DNA of 64,000 nt from Chitinophaga varians (GTDB lineage: Bacteria; Bacteroidota; Bacteroidia; Chitinophagales; Chitinophagaceae), in assembly GCF_014529945.1 (NCBI RefSeq), contig NZ_JACVFB010000002.1:496001-560000 (forward strand), read 5' to 3'. The notes below the pieces were generated by a model that was not told where the DNA came from, did no database searches, and saw nothing but the letters and a program-made list of their open reading frames with translations. Positions 17,095-26,439 of the stretch are shown piece by piece. The translations under genes and the position numbers were made by a program. Position 1 is the first letter of the stretch, and each line of letters begins with the position of its first letter.

Positions 17095-18333
17095 TTATTG
17101 GGCTGTTTTTTCTTTGAATATCACATCCAACGTTACGTTGGCAGGCTTTCCGTCTGCGGCAGGTTTCCATACAGGTCCCTCTTTCACTACCCTGATCGCT
17201 TCGGCTTCACACGCTGCATTTACATTCACGCTCCGGATCACTTTAATATCCTTCAGTGTACTGTCAGGCATAACGGTAAATCCTATACGCACTACGCCAT
17301 TGAAACCACCGGGATTAGCGGTATGCTCCAGCAGGTATTGCTGAAACGCCTCTTTGCCGTCAACAGGTGTGGGTTGTGTTTCGTTCCGTACGGAAGCCAC
17401 TCTTTTGGCACTCTTCTCCGCAGTGACAACAGCAACGCCGGCAACCTTTCCTTCTAAGGCATTACCAACATAGCCATTATTTAATGGGGGGCGTACCGTT
17501 AATGAGTCCATACGTTTGGGCCCTTCTCCTTTACGTTTTCGGGCGGTACCATATCCCATTACCGTCACGTCTTCCAGGTCCGCGTGTTTAATATTGCCAC
17601 GGGCCATCGCAGCGGAGTCAGGATGCATGATGGTCACTTCACTCAATTGTTTGTCGGCAGTAGGAGGCGGAGCCAGTGCCGGTGCTGCCTGCGCTACCGA
17701 AGGTGGTGCTGATACCGGCGCAGAGAAAGTGGCAGTGGGCGGTACCTGTTTTAATACCCTTCGTTCCAGTGGTTTTTCAGCCAGCCTGTCATCAGCTGTA
17801 CTGACGTCCGCTGCCGGTTCCATGGCTTTCGCCAGAGCTGGGGCGCTACGGTGCTGAACGGGAGCTGACTGCCTGCCACTGCTTTTCGCGTCAGCAGCTT
17901 TCTCTATAGCCATTTCGGGCGCAGCGGCCGGAGCAGGTACAGAAGCTGGTGTGTCCAGTATAGCAGGTTGTGGGGCGATATCTGCCTGCGCGATAGGTGC
18001 GGGAGTACGTTCCCGCTCACGGAACAGGAACCAGCCACCGGTAAAGAGTAACAACAGAATAGCTGCAGCCGCGGCTATACGAGGGTATAACGGACGCACC
18101 ACCGCTTTACGCGGCGCTACCCTCTCGGTCAACCGGGCCATCAGGTCTTCCTGATGGACTTGCTGATCGGGGGCATGCAGGGCATAACCTTCCAGCGCGT
18201 CGGCCAGGAACGGGTCATCCAGCGCCTGACGTTCCAGGGCGTGCATGGCCTTATCATCCAGCTCTCCGGCCAGATACTGGCGGATCAGCTCGGCGCTAAC
18301 GGCAGGTTTGTTATGTGCGTGCTTATCAGGCAT
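17095..18333 (-). CDS. Anti-sigma-like membrane protein with a plug-like motif and TonB C-terminal domain
   Basis: A 412-residue protein. Residues 1-60 resemble a Bacteroidota anti-sigma N-terminus (LIRQYLAGELDDKAMHALERQ). A transmembrane helix lies near 86-106 (RIAAAAAILLLLFTGGWFLF). A Pro/Ala-rich periplasmic linker follows. The stretch VGNALEGKVAGVAVV resembles the plug motif of SusC-type TonB-dependent receptors. Residues about 330-410 form a TonB-type C-terminal domain (GGFNGVVRIGFTVMPDSTLKDIKVI). The start overlaps the upstream sigma-factor gene by 8 bases, so they are translationally coupled. It probably links an envelope signal to the sigma factor; that is inference. Confidence 0.75.
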   Translation of the reverse strand: MPDKHAHNKPAVSAELIRQYLAGELDDKAMHALERQALDDPFLADALEGYALHAPDQQVHQEDLMARLTERVAPRKAVVRPLYPRIAAAAAILLLLFTGGWFLFRERERTPAPIAQADIAPQPAILDTPASVPAPAAAPEMAIEKAADAKSSGRQSAPVQHRSAPALAKAMEPAADVSTADDRLAEKPLERRVLKQVPPTATFSAPVSAPPSVAQAAPALAPPPTADKQLSEVTIMHPDSAAMARGNIKHADLEDVTVMGYGTARKRKGEGPKRMDSLTVRPPLNNGYVGNALEGKVAGVAVVTAEKSAKRVASVRNETQPTPVDGKEAFQQYLLEHTANPGGFNGVVRIGFTVMPDSTLKDIKVIRSVNVNAACEAEAIRVVKEGPVWKPAADGKPANVTLDVIFKEKTAQ

Positions 18334-18910
18334 GTTGTTGTTGCTCCATACAAATTTTAAGATTTCTTTTCCCGTTCTGGATATAGCTTTTCACCTTATT
18401 CATTTCATAACCGGTGAGAGCAGACACCTCCCGGTAGCTTTTTTCTTCCAGATAAAACAGGTTCACGCTGCGTTTTTGCTCTTCCGGCAAAGTCTCCAGG
18501 CATTTTTCCATAGACTGGAGATTGTCTTCCAGCGTGACTTCGTGGTCATGATGCGCTAATTCCCCGTTTTCCATAAGCGGGGAATCATCTTCGATGGTGA
18601 CCTGAAGAGATTCTTTGTTTTTCATGGACCGGAGCTTCATCAGGCAGTGGTTCCTTGACAAAACATGTAGCCAGCTTTTAAAGTTCTGTACTTCATGTCG
18701 CTTCAGTTTATCAATCAGCTCCTCAAAGATCTGCATGACGGCGTCCTTGCTGCCTTCTTCATCAAAGTATTGCAGGCATACACCATATACCAGGTTCATA
18801 TAACGCTGGTAGAGGGCAGCCAGCAGCTCCAGATTGCCGGAAGTCTGGTACTCCCGGACAAGGTCCGCATCTGCTGTATCCTGCATGATATTTTGCTTGA
18901 TAAAGGCCAT
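18326..18910 (-). CDS. ECF-type RNA polymerase sigma factor
   Basis: A 194-residue protein from the ATG at 18910. Region 2 is at about 15-90 (ADLVREYQTSGNLELLAALYQRYMNLVYGVCLQYF, FKSWLHVLSRNHCLMKLR) and region 4 at about 130-185 (LPEEQKRSVNLFYLEEKSYREVSALTGYEMNKVKSYIQNGKRNLK). It overlaps the anti-sigma-like gene by 8 bases. A terminator that serves purH lies upstream of it (18956-18999). Confidence 0.92.
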   Translation of the reverse strand: MAFIKQNIMQDTADADLVREYQTSGNLELLAALYQRYMNLVYGVCLQYFDEEGSKDAVMQIFEELIDKLKRHEVQNFKSWLHVLSRNHCLMKLRSMKNKESLQVTIEDDSPLMENGELAHHDHEVTLEDNLQSMEKCLETLPEEQKRSVNLFYLEEKSYREVSALTGYEMNKVKSYIQNGKRNLKICMEQQQHA

Positions 18911-18955
18911 GAATAACAATAGTAGCTATTTTCAGGCAATGGCGCCAATTTTTCT

Positions 18956-18999
18956 TAAAAAAAAGCGAAGGTCATTTCCATGAAATGATCTCCGCTTTT
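18956..18999 (-). terminator. Terminator of purH
   Basis: A stem of about 17 bp with two mismatches (AAAAGCG-AAGGTCATTT with AAATGATCTCCGCTTTT) and a T-run on the minus strand, directly downstream of the purH stop. Confidence 0.8.
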
Positions 19000-19020
19000 A
19001 TCTTTTTTATTTAAACGGGA

Positions 19021-20535
19021 TTAGTGGCGGAAATGACGCATACCGGTCATTACCATGGCCATACCGTGTTGTTTGCAGAATTCAACAGAATCGTTGTCAC
19101 GAACGGAACCACCTGGCTGGATAACTGCTTCGATACCCTGCTCGTGCGCAATGCGTACACAGTCATCGAATGGGAAGAAGGCATCAGAAGCCATCACAGA
19201 CCCTTTCAGCTCGAAGCTAAACTGGCCGGCTTTTTCAATAGCGTGACGCAGTGCATCGATGCGGGAAGTCTGGCCGCAACCTTTACCAATCAGTTGTTTA
19301 TCTTTCACCAGCGCGATAGCATTGGATTTCAGGTGTTTGCACACGATATTGGCAAACTCCAGGTCAGCTCGCTGCGCAGCAGTAGTTGGCTGAGCGCCCA
19401 CATCATTCCATTCTTTATAGTTACCGTTGTCACCGTCTTGCAGCAATACGCCGTTCAGCACATTTTTGAACATGTGCTTGCTCTTCACCGGTTGTTTTTG
19501 CTCGAGGAGAATACGGTTTTTCTTCGCTTGCAGTACTGTCAGGGCTTCTGCATCAAAACCAGGCGCGATCAGGATTTCAAAGAAGATCTCGTTGATAGCT
19601 TCCGCAGTGGTTTTATCAATAGGTTGGTTGCACACCAGTACGCCACCAAAAGCACTTTCCTTGTCACCGGCCAATGCAGCGTCCCAGGCTTCTTTCAGGG
19701 TAGCACGGGAAGCGATGCCACATACGTTGGTATGTTTGATCACAGCAAAGGTAGTTTCGGTGAACTCCTGAATCAGCTGGCAGGCAGCGTCTACGTCTAC
19801 CAGATTGTTGAAGGAAAGTTCCTTGCCATGCAGTTTGTTGAAGATATCGTTCAGGTTACCATAGTAAACACCACGCTGGTGCGGGTTTTCACCGTAACGG
19901 TTCACCTGGCCCTGCGGAACAGACACCTGGAAATAATCGCCAGGTTCGTTGTTCAGGAAATATTGGGAGATGGCCACATCGTAGTTAGCACATACTTCAA
20001 ATGCTTTAGCAGCAAAGTTTCTGCGGTCCTGCAGGGAAGTGGCGCCGTTGTTTTCTGTCAGCACTTTTTCCAGATCAGCGTACTGGTCTTTGGATGCTAC
20101 GATCACCACGTCTTTGAAGTTTTTACCGGCAGCACGGATCAGGGATACGCCACCGATGTCGATCTTTTCAATGATAGCCTGTTCTTCTGTCGTGTTTTTC
20201 ACGGTTTCTTCAAACGGATACAGGTCAACGATCACCAGGTCAATCTCCGGGATCTCGTATTGTTTCAGCTGTTCCAGGTCCTGCGGATTTTCGCGACGGG
20301 CCAGGATACCACCAAATACTTTAGGGTGCAGTGTTTTCACACGACCGCCGAGGATAGACGGATAAGCGGTCAGATCTTCTACTGCCACACATTTTACGCC
20401 TTGTTCCTCAATGAATTTTTGCGTACCACCGGTAGAATAGATGGTCACACCTTGTTCACCTAATTTTTTAACAATGTTCTCCAGGTTATCTTTATAGAAA
20501 ACGGAGATCAGCGCTGATTTAATTTGCTTTTGCAT
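19021..20535 (-). CDS. purH: Bifunctional AICAR transformylase/IMP cyclohydrolase PurH
   Basis: A 504-residue protein from the ATG at 20535; the frame is open further upstream, but the family starts at IKSALISVFYKDN. The N-terminal IMP cyclohydrolase (MGS-like) domain occupies about 1-195 (STGGTQKFIEEQGV, ILGGRVKTLHPKVFGGILAR). The transformylase domain follows (HKNVCG-type block IKHTNVCGIA, GKGCGQTSRIDALR, VMASDAFFPFDD). It performs the last two steps of IMP synthesis. It is a single-gene unit with a TAACTTTG box upstream. Confidence 0.97.
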   Translation of the reverse strand: MQKQIKSALISVFYKDNLENIVKKLGEQGVTIYSTGGTQKFIEEQGVKCVAVEDLTAYPSILGGRVKTLHPKVFGGILARRENPQDLEQLKQYEIPEIDLVIVDLYPFEETVKNTTEEQAIIEKIDIGGVSLIRAAGKNFKDVVIVASKDQYADLEKVLTENNGATSLQDRRNFAAKAFEVCANYDVAISQYFLNNEPGDYFQVSVPQGQVNRYGENPHQRGVYYGNLNDIFNKLHGKELSFNNLVDVDAACQLIQEFTETTFAVIKHTNVCGIASRATLKEAWDAALAGDKESAFGGVLVCNQPIDKTTAEAINEIFFEILIAPGFDAEALTVLQAKKNRILLEQKQPVKSKHMFKNVLNGVLLQDGDNGNYKEWNDVGAQPTTAAQRADLEFANIVCKHLKSNAIALVKDKQLIGKGCGQTSRIDALRHAIEKAGQFSFELKGSVMASDAFFPFDDCVRIAHEQGIEAVIQPGGSVRDNDSVEFCKQHGMAMVMTGMRHFRH

Positions 20536-20595
20536 GAAGGAAAACATTAGAAATTTTAATAACATTGGCCCCTGGTCCGGAACCGAAAAGCTGCG

Positions 20596-20603
20596 CAAAG
20601 TTA
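20596..20603 (-). promoter_or_regulatory. -7 box of the purH promoter
   Basis: Minus strand TAACTTTG, a full TAnnTTTG match, 60 bases upstream of the purH ATG. Confidence 0.5.
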
Positions 20604-20696
20604 ACACGTAACGATCACTTTTCCATTTCCTGCCGGAGGGTAATAGTGAGGAAAAGCCCGGAATGTGGGGCTGGGCAACAAAAAAATATTATCTGA

Positions 20697-22793
20697 TCAG
20701 AACGGAATCACGAGCGCGCCGGTCTCCGGGACACTGTAAAAGGGTGTTCCGGAGGAGGCACATTCCGCTGCCCAGCGCCGGATACGGTAAGGCGGGCAGG
20801 CGCCACCGAAAATGACTGTATCGGCGTTATACCATGCCAGCACCCGCTCCATCTTCATGTTAAGATTCCCGTTCAGCAGCAGATAATTGACCTTCGGGCG
20901 ATGAACCGGCACCGGCACGGGCAACAGACTATCTACCACCACCAGTTGTTTCCGTCCTACGCACAGATAGCGGCCGCTCTGTTGTAAACCTGCCACTGTG
21001 CCGGGTTTTACGCCCATGGCTGCCCGCGCCGCCTGTAGCTGCCTGGCTGCCGGCATTTTCCAGACGCTGTCATGGCCTATGAACTGCACCTTCCCTTCTC
21101 CGATACCATCCATCGCCGTATAGGCGGGCACGTTATAGATGATCAGCTGGCGCCGCTGCCGGTCGATAATATGCCGGACGGCCTGATCCGCTATCATTAG
21201 CCAGCAGGCCGTCAGGGCGAGCCAGTAGCCACGGCGGTAGTAATCCAACAGCCACCATGCCATCCCTGCTATCAACAGGTAACAGCAGGCCGTTTGCCAC
21301 CAACTCCATTGCAGGTCGCGTATCAGGGCAAAAGGTAGTTGTCCCAACCATGCCACACCGGTATTCATCACGTATATCAACCAACGTAGTGCGGTCCCCG
21401 CCCATCCGGCCAGGGTATCAAAGGGTGATAGCAACAGCAGCAGTATTTCTCCATAGATCACCACCGTAGACAGCGGCACCGCCACCAGATTGGCTGGCAG
21501 GAAGTATACAGGAAACTGATGAAAATAGTAGACAGACACCGGCAGCGTGAGTATCTGTGCTGCGAGCGAGAGCGCCGCCAGCTGCCAGACAGCCTTAGCC
21601 CACCACTTTTGTAGCGGCCATAACTGGTATATCGCTTCATAAAACAACAGGATACTGAGCACCGCCAGGTATGATAACTGAAAACCCGCGTCAATAACCA
21701 GCCACGGATGGTAACACAGCAGCACAAACGCGGAGGCGGCCAACATGTTGTAGGTGCTGGCTTTTCGGCCTAATAGCAAATTACCGATGGTAATCCCGGA
21801 GAACATCACCGCAGCCCGTAGCACCGAAGCGGAAGCGCCTGTCAGCAAGGCAAAGCCCCATAACACCGTCAGCAATAACAACGCCCGTATCGTATTCGCC
21901 GTTTTGCGAGCCGGCAACCAACGCAGGAGCCATAGCAGGGAAGCATACAACAAGGCCAGATGCATGCCGGAAATAGCAATGACATGCACAATGCCCGTAT
22001 TGCTATAAGCGTTGACCACGTCCGGGTCCAGGTCTTGCCGGTAGCCGATCAGGAGGGCTTCTGCCATGCCGGCCTCCGGCCCCTTCCCAATGTAGGTTTT
22101 CAGCTGGCGCAGGCAAAAATCACGCGCGTGCAGCAGGCTGGACGTGATGTTACGCACGCCCGGACGGGGCAATTGCCGGTAGTCTGCTGCTTTCAGGAAC
22201 ACCTGATGATACAATTGCTGCGTCGCACAGTACTGCCGATAATCGAATGCCCCGGGATTGCCGCTGTTTGTGATTTTAACAGGCTTTTTTGCCACCAATA
22301 CCACCGAACCATACGTTAATCCCGCCGACGAGCTATCCTTGCTGAAATAGGCTAATAAACGTCCTTCGGACGCGCTCCATCTGCCCTGCGCATACACAGC
22401 AGTAACGGTCAACAGCGTTTTACGGGAACGTGGCTTTTCCTGCAAAGGCTCTTCTACCTTTGTCAACCAATATTGGGCACCATCAGGCCATGCGGAATCG
22501 TCCCGGTCGCCCGGCCCGATACCGGCAGAAACCAGCAACATCGCTCCACTACAATACAGCATGATAAAAATAGGAATGCCATTTGCCCACGCATAATGAT
22601 AACGATATGCAACCGGTAGCAAACGTATCACCAACAACGCTGCAAATGCAGACAGGATAAGGGTGTATAGCCATACCACCGGAAGGGGCACATATATCTG
22701 CATACTGATACCGGTCAGCAAAGGAGCTGTTAAACGTAGAAAGGGCGCACGTTTCCAACATGCCGCAACAAACATGGATGATTCAAATTGCAT
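20697..22793 (-). CDS. comEC: ComEC/Rec2 family competence protein without the C-terminal MBL nuclease
   Basis: A 698-residue polytopic membrane protein from the ATG at 22793; an upstream TTG at 22853 is unlikely. The N-terminal DUF4131-like region is at about 40-190. The competence domain has HVIAISGMHLALLYASLLWLL and LTGASASVLRAAVMF, with about ten hydrophobic segments between 220 and 540. The last 150 residues contain no HxHxDH motif, so the usual metallo-beta-lactamase domain is missing or degenerate. ComEC moves single-stranded DNA across the inner membrane during transformation. Confidence 0.88.
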   Translation of the reverse strand: MQFESSMFVAACWKRAPFLRLTAPLLTGISMQIYVPLPVVWLYTLILSAFAALLVIRLLPVAYRYHYAWANGIPIFIMLYCSGAMLLVSAGIGPGDRDDSAWPDGAQYWLTKVEEPLQEKPRSRKTLLTVTAVYAQGRWSASEGRLLAYFSKDSSSAGLTYGSVVLVAKKPVKITNSGNPGAFDYRQYCATQQLYHQVFLKAADYRQLPRPGVRNITSSLLHARDFCLRQLKTYIGKGPEAGMAEALLIGYRQDLDPDVVNAYSNTGIVHVIAISGMHLALLYASLLWLLRWLPARKTANTIRALLLLTVLWGFALLTGASASVLRAAVMFSGITIGNLLLGRKASTYNMLAASAFVLLCYHPWLVIDAGFQLSYLAVLSILLFYEAIYQLWPLQKWWAKAVWQLAALSLAAQILTLPVSVYYFHQFPVYFLPANLVAVPLSTVVIYGEILLLLLSPFDTLAGWAGTALRWLIYVMNTGVAWLGQLPFALIRDLQWSWWQTACCYLLIAGMAWWLLDYYRRGYWLALTACWLMIADQAVRHIIDRQRRQLIIYNVPAYTAMDGIGEGKVQFIGHDSVWKMPAARQLQAARAAMGVKPGTVAGLQQSGRYLCVGRKQLVVVDSLLPVPVPVHRPKVNYLLLNGNLNMKMERVLAWYNADTVIFGGACPPYRIRRWAAECASSGTPFYSVPETGALVIPF

Positions 22794-23117
22794 AAAAAAG
22801 GGGTCAACTTTAATATCTTTAAATGTAGGAATTAAACCGTCGCAAAAACGCAAAAACAGCAGATGCGAAAAAGATATGATAACTAGGTAATTTTTGGTTC
22901 AGGAGGTGTTAACAGAATTTGGCTATCATTTTTTCATACTATATACTGTATTAAATATCAATATATTAAATATATCAACTTTGCAAATCTGTTATTGATT
23001 AGTTAACATCTTCTTTAAATATAATATTATTTGTAAAATGCATTACCGGTCACGCTATTTGTGTCGTATCAAGATTCAATAGTCGTGTCTTTAATGGTTA
23101 TTTTGAGGGAAAAGAAG

Positions 23118-23148
23118 GAGCCTGATCTTTATCAGGCTCTGTTTTTTT
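23118..23148 (+). terminator. Orphan plus-strand terminator
   Basis: GAGCCTGAT (23118-23126) pairs with ATCAGGCTC (23131-23139) around CTTT, followed by TG and seven T. Both neighbouring genes lie on the minus strand. Confidence 0.8.
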
Positions 23149-23180
23149 ATAACTGTCACATATTAAAAAGATAAAACAAA

Positions 23181-23216
23181 AAGCCCGTCAGCATTACACT
23201 GACGGGCTTTTGTTTT
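23181..23216. terminator. Terminator of carB
   Basis: AAAAAGCCCGTCAG pairs with CTGACGGGCTTTT around CATTACA, with A-run and T-run flanks. It lies 20 bases past the carB stop. Confidence 0.9.
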
Positions 23217-23232
23217 TATGGTGCGACCTGTT

Positions 23233-26049
23233 TTATTTAGACAGGTACATGCTCTTCTCTTTATATAACTGACGGAAGTAAGGATCCCTCAGGTCTTTGA
23301 TAAAGCGGATAGCTTCACCAGTGGACTTCATTTCAGGGCCCAGTTCTTTGTTAACGCCCGGGAACTTATTGAAGGAGAATACTGGTTCTTTGATAGCAAA
23401 GCCAGTCAGTTTCTTTTCAATTTTGAAGTCTTTCAGTTTCTTATCGCCGATCATCACTTTGGTAGCGATGTTCAGGTAAGGCACCTGGTAAGCTTTAGCG
23501 ATGAACGGTGTGGTACGGGAAGCACGTGGGTTGGCTTCAATTACATATACCTGGCCGCCTTTAATCGCAAACTGGATATTGATCAAACCACGGATATTCA
23601 GTGCACGGGCTATCTTCTCCGCGTAGTATTCCATGGTTGTCACTTCAATCGGTGTAAGATTGAAGGCTGGCAGCAGCGCATGGCTGTCACCACTATGGAT
23701 ACCCGCTGGCTCAATATGTTCCATCACACCCATTACGTGGAAGTCTGTACCATCGAAGATACCGTCAATTTCAGCCTCCTGGCAACGGTCCAGGAAGTGG
23801 TCAATCAGGATTTTGTTGCCCGGCAGGTGACGCAGCAGGCTCAATACTGACTGTTCCAGTTCTTCTTCGTTGATCACGATACGCATACGCTGACCGCCCA
23901 ATACATAAGACGGACGTACCAGTACCGGATAACCTACTTCTTTCGCTACTTCAATCGCGTCATCAGTATTGTAGGCAGTGCCATATTTCGGATAAGGGAT
24001 ACCCAGGTCTTTCAGCATGTCGGAGAAACGACCACGGTCTTCCGCGATGTCCATGTTGTCGAAAGAAGTACCGATGATTTTGATACCTTTTTCTTCCAGG
24101 CGTTTTGCCAGTTTCAGCGCTGTCTGGCCACCCAGCTGAACAATCACTCCTTCTGGTTTTTCCAGCTCGATGATTTCCCACAGGTGTTCCCAGAATACCG
24201 GCTCGAAGTACAGCTTATCCGCCATGTCAAAGTCGGTAGATACGGTTTCAGGGTTACAGTTTACCATGATCGCTTCGTAGCCGCAATCCTGGATAGCCTG
24301 CAGACCGTGCGTACAGCAGTAGTCAAACTCGATACCCTGACCAATTCTGTTCGGACCGGAGCCCAGTACGATGATTTTTTTACGGTCGGTTACCTTGCTT
24401 TCATTTTCAGTATCGAAAGTAGAATAGAAGTAAGGTGTTTTCGCTTCAAACTCAGCGGCGCAGGTATCTACCATTTTGTAGGTACGTACAATGCTGTTGG
24501 CTTTTCTCTTCTCGTATACTTCTTCTTCTTCACAGTTACCGAAGATCACGGCCAGCTGAGCATCGGAGAAGCCCATCTTTTTAGCCTCTCTCAGCATATC
24601 CACCGGAACGCTTTCCAGATCATGCTCTCCCAGTTGTTTTTCCAGATTCACGATGTCCTGTATCTGGTGCAGGAACCAGCGGTCAATGTAAGTCTGCTGG
24701 TGGATATGTTTTACAGAAGCGCCAGCCATCAGGGCATCTTTAATACGGAAGATGCGGTCCCAGGTTGGACGTTTCAGTTTTTCGATCAGTTGTTCGGATT
24801 TCATCAGCGACTTGCCATAGTAGCCAAGGCCGAGCGCATCGTTTTCGAGGCTCTGGCAGGCTTTCTGCAAGGCTTCAGGGAAAGTACGGCCGATAGACAT
24901 TACCTCGCCTACTGACTTCATCTGGAGGCCCAGTGTGTCGTCTGCGCCTTTGAATTTATCGAAGTTCCAGCGTGGCATTTTTACGATCACGTAGTCCAAC
25001 GTTGGCTCAAAGAAAGCAGAAGTCGTTTTGGTGATCTGGTTTTCCAGCTCGTCGAGGCTGTACCCGATAGCCAGTTTGGCAGCGATTTTCGCGATCGGAT
25101 AACCGGTAGCTTTGGATGCGAGCGCAGAAGAGCGGCTCACACGCGGGTTGATTTCAATCGCGATCAGTTCTTCGGTTTCCGGATTGAGGGAGAACTGTAC
25201 GTTACATCCGCCGGCGAAATTGCCCAGGTCACGCATCATCATCATGGCTTTGTTACGCATGTCCTGGAAAGCGGTGTCGCTCAGGGTCATGGCAGGAGCC
25301 ACGGTGATGGAGTCGCCTGTATGGATACCCATAGGGTCCAGGTTTTCCACGGTACAGATGATCACCACGTTGTCGTTTTTATCACGCAGCAGTTCCAGTT
25401 CGTATTCCTTCCAGCCCAATACGGCTTTTTCCACCAGTACTTCATGGATGGGAGAAGCTTTCAGGCCACGGTCCAGCGCTTCGTCCAGCTCATCTTTGCT
25501 GTGTACGAAACCGCCACCGGTACCACCAAGGGTGAAAGAAGGACGGATTACCAGCGGGAATCCGATTTCCTGTGCAAACTCTTTACCTTCCAGGAAGGAG
25601 TTCGCTGTTTTCGCAGGAGCTACCGGAATACCGATTTGAATCATCCACTGGCGGAACTGTTCACGGTCTTCTGCCTTGTCGATCGCTTTAATGTCTACCC
25701 CTATCAGGCGAACATTATACTTTTCCCAAACTCCCAGCTCATCTACCTCTTTACAAAGGTTCAGTGCTGTTTGACCACCCATGGTAGGTAATACGGCATC
25801 AATCTGGTTTTCTTCCAGAATCTGCTCAATGCTTTCCACGGTTAATGGGAGCAAATAAACCTTATCGGCCATCATAGGGTCCGTCATGATGGTAGCCGGG
25901 TTGGAATTAATCAAAATCACTTTAATTCCTTCTTCCCGCAACGAACGTGCTGCCTGGGAACCAGAATAGTCAAATTCGCAAGCCTGACCAATAATAATGG
26001 GACCAGATCCGATAATGAGGACAGATTTGATAGATGAGTCTTTTGGCAT
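23233..26049 (-). CDS. carB: Carbamoyl-phosphate synthase large subunit lacking the allosteric domain
   Basis: A 938-residue protein. Two ATP-grasp synthetase halves are complete: VLIIGSGPIIIGQACEFDYSG at the start and VLGSGPNRIGQGIEFDYCC near residue 560, each followed by GGQTAL and ATP-grasp blocks. The oligomerisation region lies between. The sequence ends about 40 residues after FNKFPGVNKELGPEMKSTGE. E. coli CarB continues for about 130 more residues with the MGS-like domain that binds UMP, IMP and ornithine; that domain is absent here. It makes carbamoyl phosphate for pyrimidines and arginine with CarA, which is not adjacent. Confidence 0.96.
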   Translation of the reverse strand: MPKDSSIKSVLIIGSGPIIIGQACEFDYSGSQAARSLREEGIKVILINSNPATIMTDPMMADKVYLLPLTVESIEQILEENQIDAVLPTMGGQTALNLCKEVDELGVWEKYNVRLIGVDIKAIDKAEDREQFRQWMIQIGIPVAPAKTANSFLEGKEFAQEIGFPLVIRPSFTLGGTGGGFVHSKDELDEALDRGLKASPIHEVLVEKAVLGWKEYELELLRDKNDNVVIICTVENLDPMGIHTGDSITVAPAMTLSDTAFQDMRNKAMMMMRDLGNFAGGCNVQFSLNPETEELIAIEINPRVSRSSALASKATGYPIAKIAAKLAIGYSLDELENQITKTTSAFFEPTLDYVIVKMPRWNFDKFKGADDTLGLQMKSVGEVMSIGRTFPEALQKACQSLENDALGLGYYGKSLMKSEQLIEKLKRPTWDRIFRIKDALMAGASVKHIHQQTYIDRWFLHQIQDIVNLEKQLGEHDLESVPVDMLREAKKMGFSDAQLAVIFGNCEEEEVYEKRKANSIVRTYKMVDTCAAEFEAKTPYFYSTFDTENESKVTDRKKIIVLGSGPNRIGQGIEFDYCCTHGLQAIQDCGYEAIMVNCNPETVSTDFDMADKLYFEPVFWEHLWEIIELEKPEGVIVQLGGQTALKLAKRLEEKGIKIIGTSFDNMDIAEDRGRFSDMLKDLGIPYPKYGTAYNTDDAIEVAKEVGYPVLVRPSYVLGGQRMRIVINEEELEQSVLSLLRHLPGNKILIDHFLDRCQEAEIDGIFDGTDFHVMGVMEHIEPAGIHSGDSHALLPAFNLTPIEVTTMEYYAEKIARALNIRGLINIQFAIKGGQVYVIEANPRASRTTPFIAKAYQVPYLNIATKVMIGDKKLKDFKIEKKLTGFAIKEPVFSFNKFPGVNKELGPEMKSTGEAIRFIKDLRDPYFRQLYKEKSMYLSK

Positions 26050-26118
26050 TTTTGTAATCTATTGAAAATGAAAAACCACATTGATTTTAATGCCGTACGA
26101 GGGACCAAAAAAATCGTG

Positions 26119-26126
26119 CAAAGTTA
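26119..26126 (-). promoter_or_regulatory. -7 box of the carB promoter
   Basis: Minus strand TAACTTTG, a full consensus match, 69 bases upstream of the carB ATG. No good -33 element is seen. Confidence 0.5.
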
Positions 26127-26439
26127 CGTCATTTGAAATTTAATAATGGAATTAAATTTCTTTTTTTACGAAAGAATTTTCTGAGCCGGATGATAGAAAG
26201 CTTTTTTTACATACAATAATTATTTTATAGAACCCTACGGCAGAGGCGGATTTCGGGAGAAACACGGCCCATGTTTTTCCGTACAAATACGTTGCCCTGT
26301 CATCACGGAATATCCTACCTTTAGGTCCTGTTAAAACATATCAACCCCAATTGACCGGCAATCGATCGAGCAGCTTTTCTTTCTGTTTTATATCTGTCAT
26401 TGTATATCTATCATTTATCACCCCCAAAAACCACATGTC
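26127..26439. other. Divergent promoter region between carB and the MNIO cassette
   Basis: About 310 bases without a gene. The left side belongs to the carB promoter and the right side to the cassette promoter at 26291-26323. A GC-richer patch at 26230-26280 shows weak dyad symmetry only. Confidence 0.5.
26291..26323 (+). promoter_or_regulatory. Promoter of the MNIO cassette
   Basis: A -33-like GTTG (26291-26294) and a -7-like TACCTTTA (26316-26323) separated by 21 bases, one mismatch each from TTTG and TAnnTTTG. The expected leader to the ATG at 26440 is about 110 bases. Confidence 0.45.

Larger units (their letters stand above)
22794..23232. other. Intergenic region between comEC and carB with an orphan plus-strand terminator
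   Basis: About 440 bases with no gene that I can support. It holds the comEC promoter (very AT-rich, 22900-23000), a plus-strand terminator at 23118-23148 and the carB terminator. A plus-strand terminator without a plus-strand gene suggests a small RNA between about 22985 and 23148. Confidence 0.5.

Noticed and set aside
19024..20463. A 479-codon open frame on the plus strand across purH
   Set aside because: It is antisense to purH, whose full domain set is intact. The translation is rich in His, Phe and Cys with no domain, a typical shadow frame.
23038..23082. A 14-codon plus-strand mini-ORF starting MHYRSRY between comEC and carB
   Set aside because: It has no conserved feature or biased composition; a small RNA explains the nearby terminator equally well.
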